Source: CAVXDY01 sp963721335 (GTDB taxonomy: Bacteria > Actinomycetota > Thermoleophilia > Miltoncostaeales > Miltoncostaeaceae). Taken from it: DNA of 64,000 nt. How positions within the stretch are numbered: position 1 is the stretch's first letter; the number at the start of each line of letters is the position of its first letter. Below the pieces are notes generated by a model that saw nothing but the letters and a program-made list of their open reading frames with translations, made no database searches and had not been told where the DNA came from. Made by a program: the position numbers and the translations under genes. This document shows, piece by piece, positions 23,873 to 31,608 of the stretch. The stretch lies in contig CAVRIV010000008.1 in NCBI GenBank assembly GCA_963721335.1, forward strand, positions 806,001-870,000. Direction: 5' to 3'.

Positions 23873-24273
23873 CTTCCCAAGGAGAGGCGCCCCGCGCCCC
23901 AGAGGACGATCACCCCGAGGAGGGCGATGAGCACCAGGGGAAGCCAGACGTCCTGGCCGCCGTCGATGCGGCCGGCGGTCGCCAGAGCGCCGACCATGTT
24001 CCCCGCGAGGATCAGCCCCAGCGCCCGCGGCGCGACGCCGAGGGCGAGCCCGATGCCGCAGACCACCTCCACCACGCCCACCAGGATCGCCACCTCCCCG
24101 GCCGCGGCCCCGAACCCCCAGCGCTCGAAGCGCTCGACGTAGGCGTCGTGGTTCACGAACTTCCCCAGACCCGTCGGGATGAAGACGGCGGCCAGGGCCA
24201 GCCGCACCACGGTGGGCGGCCAGATCGGCCGTCCGGGATCGAGCAGCCAGCGCAGGACCGTACGCAGCCTCAT
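23803..24273 (-). CDS. DoxX family membrane protein
   Basis: 156 residues with four membrane helices; 'RLALAAVFIPTGLGKFVNHDAY' is the DoxX/SURF4 opening. Some DoxX proteins work in thiol or redox homeostasis, but no function can be assigned here. The tail after the last helix is Ser/Arg-rich and encoded across the ATPase start, so it is probably not conserved. Start ATG 24273 overlaps the stop of the SUI1 gene (ATGA), giving a four-gene minus-strand run SUI1-DoxX-ATPase-permease. Confidence 0.85.
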   Translation of the reverse strand: MRLRTVLRWLLDPGRPIWPPTVVRLALAAVFIPTGLGKFVNHDAYVERFERWGFGAAAGEVAILVGVVEVVCGIGLALGVAPRALGLILAGNMVGALATAGRIDGGQDVWLPLVLIALLGVIVLWGAGRLSLGRWIECSRSKGSPSATESRSPSTG

Positions 24274-24602
24274 CCCCCGGTGAGCTTCACGGTGTGGCGC
24301 TCCCGCAGCGCGGCCACGATGCGCTCGCGGTGATCGCCCTGGATCTCCACGGTCCCGTCCTTCACGGCGCCGCCCGACCCGCAGAGGCGCTTCAGCTCCC
24401 TCGCGGTGGACGCCAGCTCCCCCGGCGGGAGGCCGGTGACGATGGTCACGGTCTTTCCCCGCCGGCCTGAGCTGGAGCGGCCGACCCGCACGATGCCGTC
24501 GCGCGGCGGCCCGCCGGGCGCCGGCTGTCCGGCCTCCCGGCGCACGCGGCCGCCCGCGCTGGAGTAGACCAGCTCACTATTCTCTTTCCTTCTGGCAGTC
24601 AT
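24270..24602 (-). CDS. yciH: SUI1/YciH-family translation initiation factor-like protein
   Basis: 110 residues matching bacterial YciH: 'NSELVYSS' opening, 'KTVTIVTGLPPGEL', 'CGSGGAVKDGTVEIQGDHRERI' and 'HTVKLTGG' end. It is the bacterial relative of eukaryotic eIF1, thought to act in start-codon fidelity under stress. GAGGTGA lies 9 bases before ATG 24602, a fair SD. Starts 32 bases from, and divergent to, cysH. In a genome with many leaderless starts an initiation-fidelity factor is a suggestive but unproven neighbour. Confidence 0.9.
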   Translation of the reverse strand: MTARRKENSELVYSSAGGRVRREAGQPAPGGPPRDGIVRVGRSSSGRRGKTVTIVTGLPPGELASTARELKRLCGSGGAVKDGTVEIQGDHRERIVAALRERHTVKLTGG

Positions 24603-24620
24603 TCAGATTTTCACCTCTGG

Positions 24621-24626
24621 TAGCCT
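24621..24626 (+). promoter_or_regulatory. Leaderless -10 element (TAGCCT) for cysH
   Basis: TAGCCT lies 7 bases before GTG 24634, with AT-rich sequence just upstream. The complementary strand of this stretch carries the SD of the divergent SUI1 gene. Confidence 0.5.
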
Positions 24627-24633
24627 GCCGGAC

Positions 24634-25359
24634 GTGTCCACGGTAACCGTCTCGCGAGCCGAGGTCTCGGAGCTCGCGGAGGAGTTCGAGTCGCGCTCCG
24701 CCCAGGAGCTGTTGGCGTGGGCCGTCGACCGCTTCGCCGGGCGGATCGTCCTCACCTGCTCCTGGCAGCACCAGTCGTCGATCCTGGTCGACATGCTCCA
24801 CCAGCTCGGGGCCAACGTCCGGATCGTCGAGCTGGACACCGGGCTCCTCTTCCCCGAGACCTACGAGACCCGAGACCGGCTCATCGAGCGCTACGACCTC
24901 GAGGTCGAGCGCATCGACCCGCGCGAGACGGTCGAGGAGCAGGAGCGTAGCGAGGGCCCGGCCCTCTGGTCGCGGGATCCCGACCGCTGCTGCGCCCTCC
25001 GCAAGGTGGAGCCGCTCGAGCGGGCGCTGGTGGGCATGGACGCCTGGATCACCGGCATCCGCCGCGCGCAGAGCCCCACCCGCGCCGGCGCCCGGATGCT
25101 GGAGGTGGACCCGCGCGGGGTGGTCAAGGTGCAGCCGCTGGCGGGGTGGTCCGACGAGGACGTCAAGGGCTACCTCTTCGCGCACGACGTGCCCTACAAC
25201 CCGCTTCACGATCGGGGCTTCCCCTCGATCGGCTGCACGCACTGCACGCGGGCGATCCGTCCCGGAGAGGACTCGCGAGCGGGACGCTGGGCGGACGCCG
25301 AGAAGACCGAGTGCGGGCTCCACAGCCCCGCGCAGGCCTCGGCCGTCCCATCGCGCTGA
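24634..25359 (+). CDS. cysH: Phosphoadenylyl/adenylyl-sulfate reductase
   Basis: 241 residues. Reduces activated sulfate to sulfite in assimilation. The PP-loop-type fold shows 'LTCSWQHQSSILVDML' and 'VELDTGLLFPETYE'. Four cluster cysteines are present in the pattern CC ('DRCCALRK') ... CxxC ('GCTHCTR'), marking the iron-sulfur type that uses APS directly; the catalytic 'ECGLH' follows near the C-terminus. GTG 24634 is fixed by a -10 seven bases upstream. cysC follows after a 40-base gap. Confidence 0.92.
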   Translation: MSTVTVSRAEVSELAEEFESRSAQELLAWAVDRFAGRIVLTCSWQHQSSILVDMLHQLGANVRIVELDTGLLFPETYETRDRLIERYDLEVERIDPRETVEEQERSEGPALWSRDPDRCCALRKVEPLERALVGMDAWITGIRRAQSPTRAGARMLEVDPRGVVKVQPLAGWSDEDVKGYLFAHDVPYNPLHDRGFPSIGCTHCTRAIRPGEDSRAGRWADAEKTECGLHSPAQASAVPSR

Positions 25360-25399
25360 CAACGACCGGGGCGCCGCCCCGAAGGAGGACGGAACCAGA

Positions 25400-25957
25400 G
25401 TGAGCGATCGCGCCGGCTTCACCCTGTGGTTCACCGGGCTCTCGGGCTCCGGAAAGACGACCATCGCCGAGCTCGTGGGGCCCGAGCTGGAGCGCCGTGG
25501 AGCGCTCGTCGAGTACCTCGACGGCGACGTGGTGCGGACGCACCTCTCGAAGGGCCTCGGCTTCTCCAAGGAGGACCGCGACACCAACATCGGGCGCATC
25601 GGCTGGGTGGCGAGCCGGCTCACCCGCGCCGGCGTCGTGACCCTGGTGTCGGCCATCTCCCCGTACATCGAGACGCGGGCGGCGGCGCGCGGCCTGGTGG
25701 AGGAGTTCGGCCCGTTCATCGAGATCTTCGTCGACACGTCGGTGGAGGAGTGCGCCAACCGCGACGTCAAGGGCCTGTATGCGAAGGCGTTCTCCGGCGA
25801 GATCAAGGAGTTCACCGGCGTCAGCGACCCCTATGAGGCTCCGCCGGCCCCGGACGTGCACATCGCCACCGAGACGCTGAGCCCCGAGGAGAGCGCGTCC
25901 CTGGTCATCGGCGAGCTCGAGGCCCGCGGCCTCATCGGCCGCGCGGTGGCCGCGTAG
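25400..25957 (+). CDS. cysC: Adenylylsulfate kinase
   Basis: 185 residues; phosphorylates APS to PAPS. P-loop 'GLSGSGKTTIA', 'LDGDVVRTHLSKGLGFSKEDR' with the substrate-binding Asp-Gly-Asp, 'NIGRIGWVA' and 'CANRDVKGLYAKA' are all as in the family. GTG 25400 follows AAGGAGG with an 11-base gap. Sulfate adenylyltransferase (sat or cysND) is not in the window, so the operon is incomplete here. A PHP phosphoesterase follows, plausibly acting on PAP, the by-product of PAPS use (inference). Confidence 0.92.
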   Translation: MSDRAGFTLWFTGLSGSGKTTIAELVGPELERRGALVEYLDGDVVRTHLSKGLGFSKEDRDTNIGRIGWVASRLTRAGVVTLVSAISPYIETRAAARGLVEEFGPFIEIFVDTSVEECANRDVKGLYAKAFSGEIKEFTGVSDPYEAPPAPDVHIATETLSPEESASLVIGELEARGLIGRAVAA

Positions 25958-25971
25958 CCGCACCGGCCGGC

Positions 25972-26817
25972 AGGGCCGACCTCCACTCCCACACCCTGGC
26001 CTCCGACGGCGCCCTGTCGCCGTCGGCGCTGGTGGAGCTGGCAGCGGATGCCGGGGTGACGGTGCTGGCGGTGACCGACCACGACACCCTGGACGGGGTG
26101 GCCGAGGCCGTCGCGGCCGGCGCCCGCCGGGGAGTGCGGGTGGTTCCCGGCGTGGAGCTGTCCGTGCGGCCGCCCTCGGGCTCCCTGCATCTGCTGGGGT
26201 ACTTCCGCGATGAGGCGCCCGCCCCCCTGAGGCACCGCCTGGAGGAGATGCGCCGCGCGCGGGAGACGCGCGCCGAGCGGATCGTGGGGCGGCTCGCCGA
26301 GGCCGGTGCGCCCGTGGACATGGAGGACGTCAGGGCCCGGGCCCGCGGGCCGATCGGCCGCCCGCACATCGCCGACGCCGTCGTGGCCGCCGGCCACGCG
26401 CGCGACCGCCAGGACGCCTTCGAGCGCTTCCTCCACGATGGCGGTCCCGCCGCGGTGCCTCACGAGGCCCTCGGTCCCGAGGAGGCGGTGCGCCTGGTGC
26501 GCGAGTCCGGCGGTGCGCCGGCCCTGGCCCACCCGGCCTCGCTGCGCCTGGCCCCCGACGCGCTGTCGTCCTTCGTCGGCCGGCTGGCGCAGGCGGGACT
26601 CGGGGGGATCGAGGTCCATCGACCCGATCACACGCCCGAGCGGCGCGACGCCTTCGCCGCCCTGGCGCGGCGCCACGGCCTGGTGCCCACGGGGGGATCG
26701 GACTTCCACCGCCTGGACGAGCCGCTGCGGCCCGGCGACACCGGCGACCCTCCCCTCCCCCTCGACGCGATCGAGCGGCTCTTGTCGGAGGCTGGGACTC
26801 GGCTCCTCGGAGGCTGA
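25972..26817 (+). CDS. PHP-domain phosphoesterase (TrpH/YciV-like); start codon not identifiable
   Basis: About 280 residues. PHP metal motifs: 'ADLHSHTLASDG' (HxH), 'AVTDHDTLDGV' (DHD), 'PGVELSV', 'ALAHPA', 'TGGSDFHR'. Relatives hydrolyse 3',5'-bisphosphates such as PAP or act as 5'-3' exonucleases, which would suit its place after cysC. Problem: the HxH motif begins near 25975, only about 20 bases after the cysC stop, yet no ATG, GTG or TTG exists in this frame between the upstream in-frame TGA (within cysC, near 25833) and GTG 26032. Starting at 26032 would delete the first metal site. The listed start is the beginning of homology, not a claimed codon. Confidence 0.8.
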   Translation, partial: RADLHSHTLASDGALSPSALVELAADAGVTVLAVTDHDTLDGVAEAVAAGARRGVRVVPGVELSVRPPSGSLHLLGYFRDEAPAPLRHRLEEMRRARETRAERIVGRLAEAGAPVDMEDVRARARGPIGRPHIADAVVAAGHARDRQDAFERFLHDGGPAAVPHEALGPEEAVRLVRESGGAPALAHPASLRLAPDALSSFVGRLAQAGLGGIEVHRPDHTPERRDAFAALARRHGLVPTGGSDFHRLDEPLRPGDTGDPPLPLDAIERLLSEAGTRLLGG

Positions 26818-26835
26818 GACCCATGCTCGATTCGC

Positions 26836-26841
26836 TACGTT
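26836..26841 (+). promoter_or_regulatory. Leaderless -10 element (TACGTT) for pepF
   Basis: TACGTT lies 6 bases before ATG 26848 in the 30-base gap after the PHP gene; no SD. Confidence 0.45.
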
Positions 26842-26847
26842 GACGGC

Positions 26848-28644
26848 ATGACCACCGCCACCGACACGGCCCCCTCCGGCCGGCGCGCCGCCGGCGTCCA
26901 CTGGGACCTCTCCCCCCTCGTCGCGGACGCCGCCGAGGCCCGCCGGCGCCTGGCGGACGGCCTCGAGCGGTGCCGCGCCTTCGAGGCCCGCTACCGAGGG
27001 GCGCTGGAGGCCATCGACCCCCCCGACCTGGCCGAAGCGCTGGCCGAGCTGGCCTCCATCGACAACGAGCTGTCGCGGGTGAGCTCCTACGCCCACCTGC
27101 GCGAGTCGGTGGACGTGGTGAGCGAGGAGAACAAGGACCTCTCGGCAGCGGTCGACCGGGGCCTGGTGGAGGCCGCGAACGCCCTCCGCTTCTTCGACCT
27201 CGAGTGGATCGCGCTGCCCGAGGACCGCGCCCGCGAGCTCTACGACGCGCCCGAGGTGGCCCGCGACCGCCACTACCTGGTGGCGCTGCGGCGCTTCGCC
27301 CCGCACACGCTGTCCGAGCCCGAGGAGCGCATGCTCGCCGAGCGCGGCCCGGCCGCCGTGAGCGCGTGGCAGACCCTTTTCGGCCAGATCACCTCCACGC
27401 TCGAGGTGCCGTTCGACGCCGGGGAGGGCGAGGAGCCGCACACCATCGACCGGCTGCTCGCGCACGTGCGCGACCCCGACCGCGACCTTCGGCGGCGGGC
27501 GCTCGAGACCCTGTACGTGGCGCTCGAGCCTCACACGAGCACGCTGGCCCACTCCTACGACACGCTGGTCGGCGACCGCCTGGCGATGGACCGGCTGCGC
27601 GGGTACGCGGCCCCCATGGACCCGACCCATCTCCGCAACGAGCTGCCCGGCCCGGTGGTGGAGGGCATGCTCGACGCGGTGGAGCGCCACTACGGCCTGG
27701 CCCATCGCTGGTTCCGGATCAAGGCCGGCATCCTCGGCCTCGACCGGCTGGAGCTGCACGACCAGTACGCGCCGATCGGCGAGGGGCGCTCGGTGGACTA
27801 CCCGGAGGCGCGGCGGCTCATCGACGAGTCCTTCGGCCGGTTCTCGCCGCGCGTGGCCCGGATCGCGGGAGGGTTCTTCGACGAGCGCCGCATCGACGCC
27901 GAGCCGCGGGCGGGCAAGCGCGGGGGCGCCTTCTGCGCGCCGGTCGCCCAGGACGCCTCGCCCTACGTGCTGATGAACTTCACCGACCGCATGGACGACG
28001 TGATGACCCTGGCCCACGAGCTGGGGCACGGCATGCACTTCACCTTCGCCTCGGCGGAGCAGACCGCCCTCTCCGCGGGCACCGGCCTGGCGCTGGCCGA
28101 GGTGCCCTCGACCTTCGCCGAGCTGCTGGCCTTCGACCACCTTCTCAGCGTCGAGGACGACCGCGCGACGCGCCGGGCGCTGGTGTCCGAGCGCGTGGAG
28201 GGATCGTTCGCCACGGTGTTCCGCCAGACCGTGCTGACCCGCTACGAGCAGCGCGCCTACGCGCTGCGGGCCGACGGCGCGACCCTGACCCCCGAGCGGC
28301 TCTCCGGCATCTGGATCGAGGAGAACCGGAAGTACTACGGCGACTCGCTGGCGCTGCCCGAGGGCTACCGCTTCGGGTGGTCCTACATCCCCCACTTCAT
28401 CTCGACGCGCTTCTACACCTACGCCTACGTGTTCGCCCACCTCGCCACGCTCGCGCTGTACGCGCGCTACCGCGATCAGGGCGAGTCGTTCGTGGACGCC
28501 TACATCGGCTTCCTGTCGGCGGGGGGATCGGCCGGGCCGACCGAGCTCCTGGGGGCGCTCGGCGTGGACGTCGACGACCCTGCGGTGTGGGAGCCGGGCT
28601 TCGGCGAGATGGAGCGCATGGTGGAGGTCGCGGAGGCGGGATGA
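26848..28644 (+). CDS. pepF: Oligoendopeptidase F (M3 family zinc metallopeptidase)
   Basis: 598 residues, cytoplasmic, cleaving peptides of about 7-17 residues. The zinc site 'LAHELGHGMHF' (HExxH) is near residue 390, with the third ligand Glu in 'ALAEVPSTFAELL'. The substrate-binding end 'YYGDSLALPEGYRFGWSYIPHFISTRFYTYAYVFA' region carries the His/Tyr residues of M3B enzymes. Full length. Its TGA overlaps the next ATG (ATGA), so the carboxypeptidase is coupled. Confidence 0.93.
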   Translation: MTTATDTAPSGRRAAGVHWDLSPLVADAAEARRRLADGLERCRAFEARYRGALEAIDPPDLAEALAELASIDNELSRVSSYAHLRESVDVVSEENKDLSAAVDRGLVEAANALRFFDLEWIALPEDRARELYDAPEVARDRHYLVALRRFAPHTLSEPEERMLAERGPAAVSAWQTLFGQITSTLEVPFDAGEGEEPHTIDRLLAHVRDPDRDLRRRALETLYVALEPHTSTLAHSYDTLVGDRLAMDRLRGYAAPMDPTHLRNELPGPVVEGMLDAVERHYGLAHRWFRIKAGILGLDRLELHDQYAPIGEGRSVDYPEARRLIDESFGRFSPRVARIAGGFFDERRIDAEPRAGKRGGAFCAPVAQDASPYVLMNFTDRMDDVMTLAHELGHGMHFTFASAEQTALSAGTGLALAEVPSTFAELLAFDHLLSVEDDRATRRALVSERVEGSFATVFRQTVLTRYEQRAYALRADGATLTPERLSGIWIEENRKYYGDSLALPEGYRFGWSYIPHFISTRFYTYAYVFAHLATLALYARYRDQGESFVDAYIGFLSAGGSAGPTELLGALGVDVDDPAVWEPGFGEMERMVEVAEAG

Positions 28645-29576
28645 TCGCCGACGCCCCGCCGGTCGTCGCCGCCGGGGCGCCGGCCCCGCTGGTGCGCGAG
28701 GCGGTCCTCGGGCGCAGCGTCCAGGGGCGCCCGATCCGGATCACCCGGATCGGTGATCCCGCGGCCCCCCGGCGAGTGCTGGTCGTGGGCGCGATCCACG
28801 GCAACGAGCCGGCGGGAGGCGCGGTCGTGCGCGCCCTGCGCTCCGGACCGGTGCCGCCCGGGTCCCAGCTGTGGATCGTGTGGGACCTCAACCCCGACGG
28901 AGCCGCCGCCGGGACGCGCCAGAACGCGCACGGGGTCGATCTCAACCGCAACTTCCCCGACGGCTGGCGCGCGCAGGGCCGTCCGTTCGACACCTACTAC
29001 TCCGGCCCGCGGCCGCTGTCGGAGCCCGAGTCACGGCTGGCGGCGCGGCTCATCCGGCGCCTGCGCCCGAGCGCGACCGTCTGGTACCACCAGGCCCTCG
29101 CCCTGGTGGACCGCGGCACGGCCGACCCCGGCCTCGTGAGGCGCTACGCGCGTCTGGCGGGCCTGCCGGTCCGCCGTCTCGGATTCCTGCCCGGCGTCGC
29201 GACCCGATGGCAGAACCACCTCCTGCCGAGCGCCGGCGCCTTCGTGGTGGAGCTTCCGGGCGGGCCGCTCAGCCCGGCCGGCGCGCGCCGGCACGCCCGC
29301 GCGGTGCGGGCGGTCGCCTCGGCGGCCCCTCAGCCGCCCGCGGCCTCCGAGAACGCCCCGATCAGCTCGCGGCAGAAGTCCGGGATGTCGGCCACGACGC
29401 GGCCCCACACCAGCGTCCCGTCGCGGAAGGCCGGCTCGTCGACCCACTCCGCGCCCGCGTTCACGAGGTCGTCCTTGATCCCCAGGGACCCGGTCGCCCG
29501 GGCGCCGACGATGCCGGCGGAGATCGCCACGCTGCCGCCGTGGCAGATGATCCCGATCGGAAGCCCCCGCGCGTAG
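28641..29576 (+). CDS. M14-family zinc carboxypeptidase-like protein
   Basis: 311 residues as read. Zinc and catalytic residues: 'GAIHGNEPAG' (HxxE), 'DLNRNFPDGW' (substrate Arg), 'VWYHQALALVD' (third ligand His) and 'FVVELPGG' (catalytic Glu). Relatives release amino acids from peptides or cell-wall peptides. Homology ends near 'AVRAVASAA' (about 29330), but no stop occurs and the frame runs 247 bases through the antisense of the DJ-1 gene. The last ~80 residues (Ser/Pro/Arg-rich) look like antisense shadow, so a stop was probably lost or the tail is non-functional. Confidence 0.82.
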   Translation: MIADAPPVVAAGAPAPLVREAVLGRSVQGRPIRITRIGDPAAPRRVLVVGAIHGNEPAGGAVVRALRSGPVPPGSQLWIVWDLNPDGAAAGTRQNAHGVDLNRNFPDGWRAQGRPFDTYYSGPRPLSEPESRLAARLIRRLRPSATVWYHQALALVDRGTADPGLVRRYARLAGLPVRRLGFLPGVATRWQNHLLPSAGAFVVELPGGPLSPAGARRHARAVRAVASAAPQPPAASENAPISSRQKSGMSATTRPHTSVPSRKAGSSTHSAPAFTRSSLIPRDPVARAPTMPAEIATLPPWQMIPIGSPRA

Positions 29577-29857
29577 GCGGCCTTCACCAGACCGACCAGC
29601 GCGGGATCGCGGCGCATCTTGTCGGGCGCCCAGCCCCCGGGGATCACGAGCCCGTCGAGGCCCGCGGCATCGACCTCCGGTCCCGTGACGTCGGCGCGCA
29701 CCTCGAGCCCGTTCTTGCCCCGGTGCCTCTCGGTGTCCGAGCCGACCGAGACCACCGTCGCGCCCTCCTCGCGAAGGCGCATGACGGTCACCCAGTACTC
29801 GAGGTCCTCGACGCCCTCGGCGACGAGGACGGCGTACGTGCGGCCGGAGAGGCTCAG
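29330..29857 (-). CDS. DJ-1/PfpI family protein (type 1 glutamine amidotransferase fold), apparent CTG start
   Basis: 175 residues. 'YAVLVAEGVEDLEYW' with the conserved Glu, 'GLVIPGGWAPDKMRRDP', and the nucleophile elbow 'GIICHGGSVAISAG' (Cys) identify the PfpI/YhbO branch, reported as stress-induced deglycases or proteases. No ATG, GTG or TTG lies in frame near the start; a CTG at 29855-29857 overlaps the previous gene's TGA (CTGA), the spacing seen in coupled pairs, and is taken as the start. Third gene of the minus-strand run HTH - acidic Cys/His protein - DJ-1. Confidence 0.85.
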   Translation of the reverse strand: MSLSGRTYAVLVAEGVEDLEYWVTVMRLREEGATVVSVGSDTERHRGKNGLEVRADVTGPEVDAAGLDGLVIPGGWAPDKMRRDPALVGLVKAAYARGLPIGIICHGGSVAISAGIVGARATGSLGIKDDLVNAGAEWVDEPAFRDGTLVWGRVVADIPDFCRELIGAFSEAAGG

Positions 29858-30261
29858 CCCTTGGACGCCTTCTTCGAGGCCTTCAACGGGTTGAGGGCCT
29901 TCTGGACCTGCTCGGGCAGCTCTCCGATGGGATAGAGCTGGTGGCCGCACTCGCCGCCGCTGCGGGTGGGCCGCGCCCGGCAGCTCGTGGGCTGGCTCCA
30001 CACCGCGACCGTGCGGTGACCGCGGTCGCACAGGAAGACCTTCGCCTGGCGGCCGGAGACCGTGGGCAGGGGCATCGGGATCGCCTCGGCCGCGAGCTCC
30101 TCGCTCAGCGCCTCGGCGACCTCGTCGGAGACGGCGGAGCCGGGAGCGGGCTCCTCGACCGTGTCGGTCCCGATCTGGTCGGCGGCCATCGTCTCGGCGG
30201 TCTCGGCGACGGTCTCGGTGTCCGTCTCCGTCGCCTCCACGGTGCCCTCGGTCTCGCTCAT
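29854..30261 (-). CDS. Acidic protein with C-terminal Cys/His cluster, unknown function
   Basis: 135 residues, not recognised. Residues 1-65 are a Glu/Thr/Ala-rich acidic tail ('TETDTETVAETAETMAAD'), the C-terminal 70 residues are basic and hold 'FLCDRGHRTVAVW', 'SCRARP' and 'ECGHQLYPIGEL': three Cys and two His that could form a zinc site. Ends in a Lys-rich 'KASKKASKG'. Charge-separated like some nucleic-acid chaperones, but this is inference. SD AAGGAGA is 5 bases before ATG 30261. Overlaps the HTH gene upstream by 4 bases and the DJ-1 gene downstream. Confidence 0.65.
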   Translation of the reverse strand: MSETEGTVEATETDTETVAETAETMAADQIGTDTVEEPAPGSAVSDEVAEALSEELAAEAIPMPLPTVSGRQAKVFLCDRGHRTVAVWSQPTSCRARPTRSGGECGHQLYPIGELPEQVQKALNPLKASKKASKG

Positions 30262-30695
30262 CCGTTCTCCTTCGAATGCCGTGTGAAGCGCGGAGGATAG
30301 CGCGAGGACGCGTCGGGGACCCGGCCCGTGTCGGCGGGCAGGTCGCGCCGCCCGCGCAGGCGGTCGAAGTTCGCCATGGCCCGGTCGAAGCCGACGATCG
30401 CGGGATCGAGGAGCGCCCGCGCCCGCCAGAGCCGGTACTCGGCGAAGTAGCCCGGGCTGACCCCGATGACGCTGGCCAGGCGCTCCAGTTGCTCGGCCGT
30501 GGGAGGGGCCCCGGTGCCGGTGCAGAGCTGGTGCAGCCGGGTGCGGCTGATGGCGATCCCCTCCGCGCGCAGCAGGCTCCCCAGCTCAGCGACGCTGAGC
30601 CCTCTCCGCTCCAGCGCCGCCGCAAGCGACACGGCGAGGGGCTCGTCGCTCGCCTGGGGGAGCGTCCGCCGCTCCGGCATCGGAGTGAGTGGCAT
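30258..30695 (-). CDS. Helix-turn-helix (XRE/EspR-like) regulator
   Basis: 145 residues. 'ALERRGLSVAELGSLLRAEGIAISRTRLHQLCTGTGAPPTAEQLERLASVIGVSPGYFAEYRLW' has the helix pattern of XRE regulators, with the insertion and the 'YFAEYR' helix typical of actinobacterial EspR/nucleoid-type members. Start ATG 30695 has a TAATCT -10 ten bases upstream on the minus strand. The frame is open to 30842 but that part is Arg/Pro-rich. Leads a three-gene overlapping operon and stands divergent to a methyltransferase, which it may regulate. Confidence 0.7.
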   Translation of the reverse strand: MPLTPMPERRTLPQASDEPLAVSLAAALERRGLSVAELGSLLRAEGIAISRTRLHQLCTGTGAPPTAEQLERLASVIGVSPGYFAEYRLWRARALLDPAIVGFDRAMANFDRLRGRRDLPADTGRVPDASSRYPPRFTRHSKENG

Positions 30696-30766
30696 CGGCA
30701 GGGCGAGATTAGGGACGTAACCGCCACGTTGAAAGGGGCGTCCGCGGATTCCCCCCGGCACAGGGG

Positions 30767-30772
30767 TAGTTT
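30767..30772 (+). promoter_or_regulatory. Leaderless -10 element (TAGTTT) for the methyltransferase
   Basis: TAGTTT lies 6 bases before GTG 30779 and argues for that start over TTG 30773. Confidence 0.5.
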
Positions 30773-30778
30773 TTGGGA

Positions 30779-31444
30779 GTGATCGAGCCCTTTTCGCGCT
30801 TTGACGTGGTCCGGGAGGAGATCCGGGTCGGCGCCTGGGCAATCTCGGTCGCCCACCCGCGGAGGGCGGAGGACCTCATCAGCAGGGAGGACTTCGCGCG
30901 CGACGAGCGGCTGCCCTACTGGGCGGAGCTCTGGCCCAGCGCCCGGGTCCTCGCGGGCGAGCTCGCCGGCCGCGACCTCGCCGGCCGCCGGGTGGTCGAG
31001 CTGGGCTGCGGCGTCGGCCTCCCCGCGATCGTCGCCGCGCTCGCCGGCGCCCAGGCGCTGGCGACCGACTGGTACCGCGAGGCGCTGGCCTTCGTCCAGG
31101 CCAACGCCGCGGAGGCGGGCGTGGAGGTGGCGACGATGCTGGTCGACTGGGCCGACCCACCGGCGGCTCTCACCGAGGCCGCCCCCTACGACCTCGTGGT
31201 GGGCGCCGACCTGCTCTACGAGGAGCGCAACGGGGTGGCCCTCGCCGCCCTGCTCCCCCGCCTCCTGCCCCCCGGCGGCGAGGCGCTGATCGCCGATCCG
31301 CGGCGGCCCCACGCCGCGCTCCTCCTCGACCTGCTCAGGGAGTCCGGATGGAGCCTGGAGGAACGCGACCTGCGGCACCCCGGCCGGCCCGACGAGTCGG
31401 GGGCCGTGGTCCGCCTCCACCGCCTGGTGGCCCCGCCGGCCTGA
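30779..31444 (+). CDS. Class I SAM-dependent methyltransferase (PF10294-like)
   Basis: 221 residues. 'WAELWPSARVLAGEL' followed by the SAM motif 'VVELGCGVGLPAIVAAL', then 'ATDWYREALAFVQANA' (acidic ligand) and 'YDLVVGADLLYEERN' (post II). This arrangement is that of the lysine/nicotinamide methyltransferase-like group, some of which modify ribosomal or elongation-factor lysines. Substrate unknown. Followed 60 bases later by tRNA-Asn, possibly with its own promoter (TAAAGT near 31490). Confidence 0.82.
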   Translation: MIEPFSRFDVVREEIRVGAWAISVAHPRRAEDLISREDFARDERLPYWAELWPSARVLAGELAGRDLAGRRVVELGCGVGLPAIVAALAGAQALATDWYREALAFVQANAAEAGVEVATMLVDWADPPAALTEAAPYDLVVGADLLYEERNGVALAALLPRLLPPGGEALIADPRRPHAALLLDLLRESGWSLEERDLRHPGRPDESGAVVRLHRLVAPPA

Positions 31445-31504
31445 ACCGCTGAGACCGCCCGAGGGTCGCTGCAACGGCCGCCGCTCGCTAAAGTGGCCGC
31501 GCGG

Positions 31505-31577
31505 TCCTCGGTAGCTCAATTGGTAGAGCATCCGGCTGTTAACCGGAGGGTTGCAGGTTCGAGTCCTGCCCGAGGAG
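31505..31577 (+). tRNA. tRNA-Asn (anticodon GTT)
   Basis: 73-base cloverleaf: acceptor TCCTCGG/CCGAGGA, D arm GCTC/GAGC, anticodon stem TCCGG/CCGGA with loop CTGTTAA (anticodon GTT), T arm GCAGG/CCTGC with TTCGAGT. Discriminator G; the CCA tail is not encoded. Recognised directly from folding. Confidence 0.97.
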
Positions 31578-31584
31578 CCTGATG

Positions 31585-31608
31585 AAAGCCCTGCTGAAGC
31601 GGGGCTTT
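31585..31608 (+). terminator. Terminator hairpin after tRNA-Asn
   Basis: AAAGCCC pairs with GGGCTTT, extended by GC pairs, around a TGAA loop, eight bases after the tRNA. Followed by a short pyrimidine stretch. Confidence 0.7.

Noticed and set aside
31505..31608. tRNA-Asn as a proven attachment site
   Set aside because: No second copy of its 3' end and no integrase are visible in the window; mentioned only as a hypothesis.
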